From the NCBI GenBank assembly GCA_021234155.1, contig JAJEKV010000079.1, positions 3,074,261 through 3,138,260 on the forward strand: DNA of 64,000 nt. The letters are read 5' to 3'. Shown here piece after piece: positions 1 through 10,522 of this stretch. Numbering within the stretch: the stretch's first letter is position 1; each line of letters starts with the position of its first letter. The position numbers and the translations under genes are program-made. The DNA comes from Isoetes taiwanensis (lineage: Eukaryota > Streptophyta > Lycopodiopsida > Isoetales > Isoetaceae). The notes below the pieces were generated by a model, which saw nothing but the letters and a program-made list of their open reading frames with translations, did not search any database and had not been told where the DNA came from.

Positions 1-590
1 TCCTCCCGGCGCAATGGTGTTGATGATCTATATCCTTCTATTTGTACGTCACCATACTCCGGGTAACTTGTTGATATGCTTGGGCCCTCGGATGTTTGTC
101 GGCTATGGCACAACACGCTTTGCATCACATTCCAACTAAAGGTGTGTGCTTGTCGTTGATGCTTCGACATTTCCATGCTCGCTTCGATCCTGTTCTCGGG
201 CGGTAATTGTTCTTCCTTCATGATACTTGGAGCTATTTGGAGGCGCCTCTTGAGGTCGTCTTGCTGATTCCTTTGGCTATACTCCTCTGGAGTTGTTCTC
301 TTCTGCAGTTGTTCTTTGAATCGTCCATCCTTGGGTTCACCAAGTTGCATGCAAGTCCGTGTGCAAGTCATCGGCTCGCCTCGCCTAGTTGCTTCTCCAT
401 CGAGCTTCCAAACTTCCTTGTTTGATCCCCTCGATCACATGGCTTGGACGTTATCACATTCCACGGCTATCTTTGTCTTCTTGTCTTGAGGTACCTTCCT
501 GGTGGCTTTGATTGTGCTCGCTCGGTTTGATCCTCCTGTTGCCTCTAGGGAGCTCGTGGAAGAAGTCGGTTGCTAGCACTTCTCCAGCTT
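1..590. other. No gene recognised
   Basis: There is no convincing reading frame longer than about 70 residues and no recognisable motif. The composition resembles the following 2.3 kb, where minus-strand coding-like fragments occur, so this is probably more of the same decayed element. Confidence 0.4.
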
Positions 591-863
591 TCAGTTCCTG
601 ACTTTTGTCTCTCTATGCATGTCGGCCTCTCTGGCAAGTAAGGCTTCATGGCTCTTCTCCCTGCTGGCGATGTTGTCGGGATGATGGATCCTTATCTCTG
701 CGCAGCTTGACCCTTGCGTTGAAGAAGTATCTGCCTTAGATATACTCTTGTCGTTGAATAGCCTGGCTATTATCTTGAACTCTCTTTTCGCCGAAGGTGC
801 TTTAGTTGCTATCCTTGTCGTTAATGTGTCGAATGCTTCTACCTTGGGCGTTTGACGTGCCAC
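591..863 (-). pseudogene. Unclassified coding-like fragment (charged 90-aa frame)
   Basis: A 90-residue open frame rich in Lys, Arg, Glu and Ser that I do not recognise. The stretch around AFDTLTTRIATKAPSAKREF looks like real protein rather than shadow sequence. Neighbouring minus-strand frames upstream (about 864-1000) also read like protein (for example KRHRDEEICLQQLGDDFVRY) but are offset by frameshifts. Retroelement gag or another element protein is possible. I cannot name a domain, and the whole 0.6-2.9 kb stretch is probably one broken minus-strand coding region. Confidence 0.3.
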
Positions 864-2176
864 ATGTCGGAGATATGATCGGCTTCTTCTCTTCTAATTA
901 CTGGTAGGAGTATCTGACGAAGTCATCACCTAGTTGTTGAAGGCATATCTCCTCGTCGCGGTGCCTTTTGTAAGTGCATCTCCATCTAATCCACGTGTCA
1001 TAGCGCATTCCCCTATATTACCACAAGGTGGAATTATGGTCGTCGAGATGTTGTCTTCTTAGTTGGCTCGTTGATGTCGGGGCGTTCCTCCTTCTATTGT
1101 TGAGGCCACTCGTGTCATAAGTTCGTCAAGTGTTGCTGCTGCCACAAGATGTAGTGTTAGCGTCCCCGACGATGTCCCGGTGCGGTGGCGATGATCTTGA
1201 CATGACCGGTATTATCTCTTATTCCGACATTGGGTGGGCGAGTTGTCTTCTACTTCGTGCCACTTCCTAAGTGTTTGGAGTCGAAGGTTTGCTTGGCCTC
1301 CGGGCCGTTTCTCCCTCGTGATTGCTCTTCCATTTTGATCTTGGGCTATAGTTGTGCTTCTATGCTTCCTCTTTTGGTAGTCGGCGGAAGGAGCTTCCTG
1401 ATCTAAAAGCTTAAATCCGTGAAAAACATGACTCTAAACTCATGTTTCTCCCTCAGACTGTGAGCACCCGAGATATACAATAGGCATATACGCATTTACA
1501 TTGGGATTTTAATTCATCGACTTTTTCAAAACAACTACGAAGATCTACTTAATTGTTTATACTCCTTTAGGGTTTCCCCTCCTCCTATCGCATTTGACCC
1601 TTTGGTTTTGCTGCATCTTCTTTGTTCTGGTTGACTCCAGGATTCCTTTGAGATGCTGCTACTATTGTTGAGCTTCATGTCTGATCCGAGCTCGTCACGC
1701 CAATTGCGAAGAGTGTTCGTCGATGTGATCCCTTGAGAAAGATGCTCCTCCTTAATGTGTATATTCGTCGTGAGGAATGCGGTGACCGCTCAACGTCCCT
1801 ACATGCGGTGTGTCGTTGCAAGGTTGCCGATGTGCAGTGCCGTTGATCGCTTGAGTAGGATCACCTTGTTGTTGCAGTTGGGCATTCTTGAATGTCTTCG
1901 GCTCTCCGGAGATCGTGGTGGTGGGCGGGCATTGTCATTCCTCCGCAGGTTGAATTTCTGAGTGCGACTCCTGTTGCTTGGGCTTTGCTTCATTCCGAGG
2001 TGCCTCTCCTGTGCCTAAAAGTGTGGTCATCTCCATTGCCCTTACCATGGCTCCTTCTGGTCGCCTTTGCGTGATTTGTATCTGCTGGCTAGGTCGTCTC
2101 CTCCGTCCTTTGGGTCCTATCCATTCGAGTCTCGCACTCCTTGGCTGACGTAGTAAGGTCGTCCTTCCTTTGGTTT
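864..2176. other. No intact gene; decayed minus-strand coding-like DNA
   Basis: Short open frames on both strands, none longer than 70 residues and none recognisable. It lies between two coding-like minus-strand fragments and is probably part of the same broken region. Confidence 0.3.
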
Positions 2177-2884
2177 CTAGGTGTTCCTGGGTCCGGAATT
2201 CCTGTTTGAGCGGAATATTCTCCTCCTTGATCTTGCCCCTAGTGCTGATATAGGCCTTCGAGTCGGAGATGTTCCCTGATATGCGTTTCCTCCCCTCGTG
2301 GTCTCCTGCTGGTGCAAGGGAGCTAGAAGCTCATCTTCGTCAGCCTTACTAGGTGCTTTGTGGTTGCCTAGCTTGGTTACTCCTTTCGTTGACGTTGCAT
2401 GACATTCGCTTGAGCTGCTGGGCTGCAATGTCGTGGTTGTCTTCCCTCCAGTTTTTATACGCTCCTGTGTTGCCATGACTTCTCCCCTCGACAGAAGATT
2501 ATGCCTTCTGACCCTAGCTCGTGATGCTAACGCGGCATCGATGTCTAACGTCTTCCTGCACCTATATTTTGCTGCCTTGCATTCCTCCATTTGAAACTCA
2601 TGTGCGTTGAGTCGGTGAAGGCGTCGAGATCCTCTTTCTGATGTGACCTCGTCGTGATAGCCGGGAGGTTGACACCTAGAAAATTCTTGATGCCGTTGGT
2701 TACCAAATATTCTTCCCATTTGATGAAGATTGATGATAGGCCGGTGGTGTCCTGTTCTACTCGTTTGTCGGTTGAGGTGTTTGTCGTTGTGCTTCCCTCT
2801 CTTGGGTCTGCCTTTTCGGTCTCCTCTCCTTATCTGTCTGTACATCGGCTGGGACCTTGATGTCTTCAAGGAGTTGCGCCTCAA
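2177..2884 (-). pseudogene. Unclassified basic 235-aa frame with a probable frameshift
   Basis: A continuous 235-residue frame, very rich in Arg, Lys, Ser and Thr, with no domain I recognise. In the first third (about 2570-2780) another minus-strand frame reads much more like protein: WEEYLVTNGIKNFLGV, then NLPAITTRSHQKEDLDAFT, then STHMSFKWRNARQQN. The true frame therefore probably switches inside this ORF, and the listed 235-residue product is not the ancestral protein. An element-encoded nucleic-acid-binding protein would fit the charge, but that is only a guess. There is no intact partner gene nearby. Confidence 0.3.
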
Positions 2885-3652
2885 GCTCTTCTGTGGCTCT
2901 GGCCCCGTACTTCGAAAGCAACGCTCGTATTTCCTAGAGTCTAAGGTCTACTTGAAGGGCTCTCCTACAACAGTCTGGGCTCTATAAGCAAGCAAGGTGG
3001 CTTGAGCAAAGATTATCGAGACATATCTATAATCTACAAGTCTATGGATATTAGGGGCGTGTGGTATGGCATGAAATGAGGGTTGTTTTGCAAAACCTCC
3101 ATGATGTTTGAGGCATACCCTAAGGTCCTAACAAAGTTGGTTTGGGGGAGTCCAATCTCTACACATGGAGCGGCTTGGGCGGTTCTAGACTCTAGCTTCT
3201 TTCTAGGTATCCTGGCAATAGGGAGTGTCCATGTGGCGGCTATATAAGTCAAACTCTATTAGAAGGACACAGAATTAGGTCAAGGTTTATGCCTTTGGCA
3301 TGAGCAGAGGTGATGTACCGACAGTTGGACTTGGGTTGCTATGCTGAGGTCTAGATGACTATAACAAAGGGGTGTTCTTGGGCACTTCTATCTAGGAGTA
3401 AGGTATCAGCTTCGAGCCGAGAGCAATACTTGCGAGCTACTAATGGGGTATGCTTCTATCTACAAACAAACTACAGTTTGGAAAAACAATTCAAGGGTTT
3501 GGGCAATTTTGGTCAATTTGGGCTAGGGTTTGACATTTCTAGCCTAATTTGAGGTCATAAAAGGATTCTAGGCTATCTAATGGTCCTATTGCAACAATTT
3601 TCAGGCGATTTGGAGCTCTGTAGCTCAAGTTATGGAGGTTCAAAGTTTGGAG
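2885..3652. other. No gene recognised
   Basis: Only short frames, none of them protein-like. The 3' part (from about 3480) leads into the hairpin-bearing tandem repeat and already shows its 'caatttggg' style wording. Confidence 0.45.
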
Positions 3653-4220
3653 GTCTCACAGGTTGCGCCCTGCTCAAAAACTAAAGTTTAGTTCTTTGAT
3701 CAGGCGCGAGCTGTGAGACATTGGCTGTAAATTGGGTTAAACGTGTCCAATTTGGGTGATCTAAGGGTCAAATCATGCTAGTCTCATCGAAGTTAAGCGA
3801 GAATGGACCCCTTACTTGGTCAATTTGGAGGTGTTTTGGTCTAGTTTGGACATGGTCTAGGTATGAAATGCTTGAACAAGGCTAGGTTACCTAAAAGATG
3901 CTATGCAGGAGGGTTGAAGGTGACTTTGACAAGTCCCGGTGAAGAAATGGTAAGAGGTCTCACGCCTTGCCTCGCCTTCAAAACTAACTTTTGTTTTTTT
4001 TGACCCGGTGAAATGTGAGACATCGATCTCATTTCGATCAAAGGTGTCTAATTTGGGTAAACTAATGGTGTAAGGGTGATGGGCTCATCAAATTAGGCAG
4101 AATCGACCCCTTATTGGGTCAATTTGGAGCTGTTTTGGTCAAGTTTGGGCGAGGTCTCACAGCTTGCGCCTCGCTTCAAAACTAACTTTTTGTTTTGCGA
4201 CCAGGCGCGAGCTGTGAGAC
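3653..4220. repeat. Three degenerate tandem units, each carrying a hairpin with 18-nt arms
   Basis: Three hairpins are visible at 3653-3719, 3957-4021 and 4154-4220. In the best copy (third), the left arm GTCTCACAGCTTGCGCCT pairs with the right arm AGGCGCGAGCTGTGAGAC with one mismatch, around a loop of about 31 nt rich in A and T. The middle copy is the most eroded. The spacer between hairpins is also repeated: 'accccttacttggtcaattt' and 'accccttattgggtcaattt' occupy equivalent places. The array is therefore an old tandem duplication with period about 200-300 bp, and the arms have stayed complementary in two of three units. No ORF lies across it. Confidence 0.8.
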
Positions 4221-4789
4221 ATCACACTTTTTGGTCTGAAAGTATCCTATTTTACTAAAATAAAAACTACTACTTGCTAACTCGTCCTAATTACGCAAGA
4301 TTTGACACATAAACTACTCAAAATTATCATGTATTAACAAAATTATTGATTATTTACAACATATCTACTGGGGATCTCCCTTAATTAAACTAGCTAATTA
4401 CATGCCTTCCCTCATGAGGGTTACTGCCATGATGAACAAAGGCAGTTGTTGAGTCTTCAAAATGTTGGACCAGCTTCTGCTCTGCTGCTTTTTGAGCCTT
4501 GGCCTCCCGCTCTCGTTCTGTCCTCTCCTCTTCTTGTTTCCTTCAGCCTCCTTGGCCTCTGGCTGTTTTGCCTTGTCGAGAAAGTCTTTTTAGTTTTATT
4601 AAGTTCCAATTCACCTAACTGTGCTAATATTAAATTCCAATCCAGTTAAATCATTACTAGCTTAGCATAAACTACAAAATGAGAAAAAAAAAATTTCCAC
4701 TTCAGGTTCGAGGATCCTATCAAGTTAGTACTATCGAGCATGGCGCTTGCTTTGCTCTTGGTCTCCAAGAACATTGCTCGATACCACTT
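4221..4789. other. No gene recognised
   Basis: AT-rich spacer with only a short leucine-rich chance frame (4446-4649). It ends at the 5' boundary of the LTR that starts at 4790. Confidence 0.45.
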
Positions 4790-6375
4790 TGTGGCGTCCC
4801 CCTACTCATATACTGATTGCACTCACCGTATACAAACAGAGTTCATCCCCATACCAGCTCCATGCTAATATAGGGCCCTCCACGTATCACCGCAACCTTG
4901 AAGAGTTCCAATTGGGAAGAATGAAGGGTCCTTTACCCCGTCTCCCTCGGGGTCTACCTAGTCTGCGGAAGCGTAAACATACATGTCGATGGTACATACA
5001 TCAACATCATATGACCATCACGGCGGATGGTCCTCCACATATCTCTGCATAGACAAAGATCAGCACATCACATAGGGAATCCTACCCAAGGCTCGAGACT
5101 CAAAGGGATGACTGACGCTTGGGTCTCCGTGAGTTCATTGCGCATGCAATTCATGGCAATGGATTTGGCGGCATAAGAACATGGCATAGGGTTGTCCACT
5201 CCATCCGCCCCTCACAATGCACACTTTGCGAGTAGGCTGAAAAGTGTCGGGACTGATCAGAGTCATGGGATGCATAGCCAAAAGGGCTACTCTGGGGTCA
5301 TCATCCCGGTTCCGATGGGGCGGTAGGGATCACTCCCCTCCGAGATCTACATGCCGACTCAAGGTGACTAGAGGGCCACCGCCTGTGTCTCGACCGAACC
5401 CACCGGAAAGTCATGAACACCACTTCACGGGTGTCGAGCCCATGCCTTACCCACACTCAATTGGTAAGCCATTAGACCTAGTCACAATGATCCCCGGTGG
5501 GCCTTACACACCGGAGGGATCGTTCAAGAGTCAACACGAACCTCCTTCTCGGCCTGGTCGGCCCTTCACCCACAACCGGGTGTGGCTCTTGTACCACAGC
5601 CGAATCTATGGTGTGCTAGAGAGGCTAATCTAGGAGCATCTACTACCAAGCTTGAAGTCTCTACCCCCCTTCCCAATACAAGGAGTTCACAGAGATACAT
5701 CATCCATATACATCACAGAAGAACTAAAGAACATAGATCTAATCTATATCATAGAGTTAGGTTCTTTAGTTAGAGTCTGGTATCTACTCATCTAGAGATC
5801 TAGATAGTTGCTAAAAGGCGATTTAATAGGCTAAACCCACTGATACAATGACTGGAAAACGGTTTAGACCATTAAATCGACTACATACCCGATCCATGAG
5901 TTGCTCCTCCCGACACGAGTTCGACCATCCCTCTTGAACCTGCTCAAATCAAGGGAAACTAATGGTGCCATTCTCTCGGGCCGGAGTCCGGGAGGCGGTT
6001 TTGACTCATAGAGCAGCCAAAACAGAGCTCTAAAACCCTAGGAACGAAAATGGGCAAGTTAGGGTTCTTCTACTTAAATAGGCAAGGGTTGGGGCTTAGG
6101 GTTTCCAATTATCCCTTTAGGCATGTGGGATAATTGGAAATGGGCCCACTTGCCTTTAATGGCTAGGTGGCCAAATGTGCCTACATGGAAATGTGTGCAC
6201 CTTAATAAATGTGCATGTGCACATTAATAAGAAGTGCACATACCTAGCAAGTTGCCCCCCTAGGGCTACTCACTGTTATTACGTCGTGCATTACCGTCGG
6301 TTGGGTATAGCGTGTATTTTAGAGACGACAAGATATCCCCGGGACCGTGATATCTTTTGTCTTTGGAACGTCACA
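4790..6375 (-). mobile_element. Solo LTR of a Ty3/gypsy element (family A)
   Basis: On the plus strand it begins TGTGGCGTCC and ends GGAACGTCACA, so on the minus strand it has the TGTGACGTTCC start shared by the other LTRs here. It aligns over nearly its whole length with the LTR at 58420-60124: the same blocks around 4850/58485 (CCCCATACCAGCTCC), 5050/58680 (GACAAAGATCAGCACATCAC) and 5690/59310 follow in the same order. No gag or pol flanks it, so it is a solo LTR. I see no matching 5-bp target-site duplication (cactt against agatg), so flanking mutation or inter-element recombination is likely. All ORFs inside it are noise. Confidence 0.85.
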
Positions 6376-6696
6376 AGATGCTAATAAATGACATTATACT
6401 TTGCAATGTGAAGGGTTTATACATTCTTGAAGTACAAAGGTTATGGTGTTTGTGTTTAGATACCGCTAATACAAGAAGGCTTTGACTACCTTTAACAATA
6501 GATTCCTTTAAAACTCTATTGCTATTTAAATTATAGCAAAAATGAGTCTTGAAACTCTTTAAGTAGTAGAAGAACTCTTTGACTAGTTATCCATTTGATG
6601 ACCATTTTTTAAGAAAATATGATATGTGACATTCTTATATGCAAACATTCATAAAATTTATGAACATTGAAGGTCAAAGCCATCCTTGTTTAAAGA
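6376..6696. other. No gene recognised
   Basis: AT-rich spacer between the solo LTR and the first hairpin repeat. Confidence 0.45.
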
Positions 6697-8357
6697 GGAT
6701 CATATGATCACGAAATCTTCATGCTGTGAGTAATTGCATATAAGAAATTAAGCTGGCGTGATCCTTTTTAGTAAAAAAGTAAATAGAAACACAAATATTC
6801 AACTTACAACTTAGCGTAAACAAATAGTATTTTAATAAACCAACACTTTATATACTAACACTTTACACTTTAAATAAGATATTTCTTTCTTTCCTTTTAC
6901 TTGAAAGCTATTTTTTTTTTCAAGATGGATCACACCAAGCGAATAATACATATGCAAAAAAAAAGGGACACACTAAATTCGCATGGTGTGATCCACTTTC
7001 TTATTTGTTGTCAAATTAAAATTAAACACAAGTACTCATTCCTATTTGTATCTAAAATGCTTTACCACTCTTAAGTACATAAGTCATTATCCCTTTTCAA
7101 AGAGCATATTATTTTTCAAGAAGGATCACACCAAGCGAATAGTACATATGCAACAAAATGGAACACACTAAATTCGCATCGTGTGATCCACTTTCTTATT
7201 TGTTGTCAAATTAAAATTAAACACAAGTACCCCTTCTCATTTAATGCTTTACCACCCCAAGTGCATAAAGTTATTAGTCCTTTTCAAAGAGCATATCTTT
7301 TTTTTAAGAAGGATCACATCAAGCATCCTATTTGCATCTAAAATACTTTACCAACTCTAGTAGTACATAAAGTTATTAGCCCTTTTCAAAAAGCAAACAC
7401 TTTATCAATAAATGAGCACGTCACATATCCACACTTAACTTCAAATAAGACACATATATATTTCTTTTATTAAAATATAATCAAAGTAATTTTACTATAG
7501 GAAGTCATGTTTTTTCCAAAAAGATCACACCAAGCGAATTTTGTATAAGCTAAAAGGTTGGAATATACTAAATTAAGCATGGTGTGATCCACTTTCTTGT
7601 TTGTTGTCAATAGATAATAACACCAAGTCCCTCATCAATAGTCTCTCATTTGCATATAAAATATGTATCATTCCAAGTTATATTATGTTTTATGAACTAA
7701 ACTTTTTCAAAGAGGGTCCCAAAGCAAAAAAATACAAACACATAATCAATAAGCCAACACTTTACCAACAACCAAAGCTTTATTAAATAAGATTTTTATG
7801 TTATTTTATCAAACCTAACAATGTTTCCATATGTGACACTTTGAGTTAAGCGATCCAAAGGCTCATGAAAAGCGACATTTTATACAATATGTCTTTGGAG
7901 CTTTTGTGTCGTGGCATTAGTAAACACCTCTAATGGAGCAAATATTTTGTAGCTCATTTTTTCAACAACCCCGGATGCACGCCTTATCAAACATTTCTTC
8001 ATTGCAAGGACACCATTCTCATAAGGCTTGCACAATTAAACTAAACGAGGTCATGGGATCGACTTTCAAGCTCGGCTCCCACAATTTTACAACGTAAAAC
8101 TAGATGCCCATTGCCCCTGAATGTATATCTTGGAAAAGCATGTCTCTTATGTCCATATGTTAGACAACAACGATGCGGTAATGCTTTTCCCTAGTCCCAA
8201 ATCCCCTACATCCGGATAAATATAGCCCAAAGAAAAATATTTGATTCAAAGAGTGAATATAAATCAAGAAGAGGGAAGAAAAAAGAAGCAAGGATCACAT
8301 GACGAAATCTCACTACACATTTACAAAGTGCATATGCATTTTCGCATGGTGTGATCC
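6697..8357. repeat. Array of hairpin repeats, GGATCACACC family, partly tandem at about 195 bp
   Basis: Copies lie at 6697-6764 (divergent), 6927-6994, 7123-7189, 7311-7327 (left arm only), 7522-7590 and 8292-8357. A typical unit is 67-68 nt: left arm GGATCACACCAAGCGAAT, a loop of about 32 nt containing 'tacatatgca', and right arm ATTCGCATGGTGTGATCC, which pair with one mismatch. Copies two to four are tandem with period close to 196 bp and share flanking wording (CACTTTCTTATTTGTTGTCA and the 'cttttcaaagagcatat' block). The array is AT-rich and lacks ORFs. It could be an expanded MITE-like foldback unit or a small-RNA-producing inverted-repeat locus. The sequence shows only structure, not expression. 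Confidence 0.85.
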
Positions 8358-10478
8358 ATGTATTATTGAGGGTGCAAATTTGCAAATATCCTCCTCTTCA
8401 AACCCCTTCCCCCCCCCTTCCCTTTTGTTTTTGCAATATACTATCCATAGCATTTATTTTGAACCCTATAGTTCTACCTATTCATTCTGCATTATGAATG
8501 TATCCGCCCCATGTAACTCCATAGTCATCCTTAGTTAAGGATAGCATTCTCACCCACAAGCCTATGGATAGATATCCTTCCACCGCCATGCCTTTATTGT
8601 TTTGTAAGTGATGAACTACTTGAGAAGCAATGTAGGAGTACTAGAAGCAATGATGGATGCAATTAGAGATACAGACGGTCGTTGAATTGTAAGAATGAAT
8701 GGCGGGGAGCAATACGATGAATGGGAAGAGCTGAAAAGTAGGAAAACTTCCCCCGAATGAAAATTTGGGTAGTAAAACATGGCATGTAACGTCGTTTTTG
8801 CTTGTCCGCCATCGTCTCGCCGTTGTTGCTTAACTCTATGCTCGCCCCGCAAAAACACAGACACTATTGGAGACTTGGATTCCAAATGAAGAGCGGAGGC
8901 GGAGAGGATGCACGTAGCGGCGCTAATATGAACAATGGAAATCTTGGTGCCAAAATTTGAAAAAGTGGTTGGTGCATGTGGGCATGTGCACAGTAGGCGG
9001 GAAAAGTAGCCATTATTTTGGTCCGCGATACGATTTTCGAAAAATGCGGGCCATTAATGTGGTTGCAATGAATGCACAAACATGTCCTATGAAATTTCGC
9101 CATGTGGATGCCAAGTAAGCCTGCTCCTCATTCTACTTGCCAACTAATACTGACTTTGGAAAAAAATGCGCAAACATCATTGGTCGCGAGAAACATGACG
9201 TGGAATTCTGGCATCCAAGATAAGGGCCATTTTGAGACCCCAAATCCGCCCTAATGAACATTTCTCACATTATTTTGCAAATATGATTTTTTCTAGGAAT
9301 TCTAATTCTTCCATCTTGTAATTCATGATATGTAAAATCTATCACAAGAAGAATTAGAAAATTCTATGGTAGAATTTTCGAGAAATAATTCCTTAAGTAC
9401 TGCTCCACTTTTTGAAAAAATGAAATCCGTTTAGCAAGATGTGTAGTACTTAGTATCTACTTCCACTGGAAAATAATAGTGCCTTCACATCCTTATTCTA
9501 TTTCAAATATCATGGATATGAAACGGTTCCTAGATGTCTGTTTTTCATAAATTCCTTAGGGACCCGACTGGGTCTCTCAAGGATTGAAATTATGATTTGC
9601 TCATTGATATATCAAATTTTTATGAAATCACATGAAATTTGAAAAATGAGTAGCATTTGTAGGCTATGTTCATAGAAAATTAATGTTAACTTGAAATTTC
9701 TATTCCATGTTGAGTGTCATGAGATTATATCATATCATCGAAACCATTGAATTGAGTGTATTTCAAGGTGCGATTTGTGCCAAACTTGTGAAGAATTTTA
9801 TTTTGCCATTGAATATGGTGGTACAACTTCGAGTTAATCTTACAATTCAGGTGTTCATATTTAAAATCTCATAAGTATCATGAAGAACTAGTCCCTAATA
9901 TGGAGAAGGGATTGAGGAACCCATACGGGTTGATGAACCCAAACAGGTCCCTGAGACAACTCTAGTGCTAAACATCCTATTTTTTTTTCTCATCATTGAA
10001 ATATGGATAACTAGAGTTTTAGAAGAGGCAGGCTAATTTGTGAGTTACCCTAAGTAAAAGCACGAAATGCAGAAATCAACTCATATGCTAAGAATCAAGG
10101 AAGTTGGTGAAGAAGCACCTACAGAAAATCAACACATGCTATAAGCAAAAAAACCCTGCTATGCCACCTGGCTTGTTGTAATAGGAATAAAAGTCTTGCT
10201 TAAGTGGGTCTAGTGGATTAAGCAGTGAATTGTACACTTTACCTACCAAATTGGGTCCTATATTCTTGAATTTTGAAAACAGATATAATTTGTATATAAA
10301 TGTCAAGAGATAGCACATGTCCAATTAAAAGATTTTGGAAAGCTTGGCTTTTTGGTTGGTTCCCAACGTAAAAAAGTTGAATTAAGGTGAATTGTGAAGG
10401 TGCTCCAACGGAAGACCTAAAAAAGCGATACCTTGAGACTTTAGGACCCAAGTTTGACACCTTGGTTGGTTTCTCCTC
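8358..10478. other. No gene recognised; includes the upstream region of the extensin-like gene
   Basis: There are no protein-like frames. 8616-9103 has two short overlapping minus-strand frames that read like translated non-coding DNA. Roughly the last 300 bases before 10479 would be the proximal promoter of the following gene, but I see no specific element other than the TATA box. Confidence 0.45.
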
Positions 10479-10486
10479 TATATAAA
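10479..10486 (+). promoter_or_regulatory. TATA box of the extensin-like gene
   Basis: TATATAAA within 'ctcctctatataaatgaagg', 37 nt upstream of the ATG at 10523. Plant transcription usually starts about 30 nt after the TATA box, so the 5' leader would be very short, about 10-15 nt. Position and motif both fit a core promoter. Confidence 0.7.
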
Positions 10487-10522
10487 TGAAGGAACCCTAT
10501 GCGTTCACTCTAAGCCTCAACA

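Noticed and set aside
6697-8357. CRISPR-like reading of the hairpin array
   Set aside because: Plant nuclear context, 196-bp period, spacers that are themselves repeated, and no cas genes.
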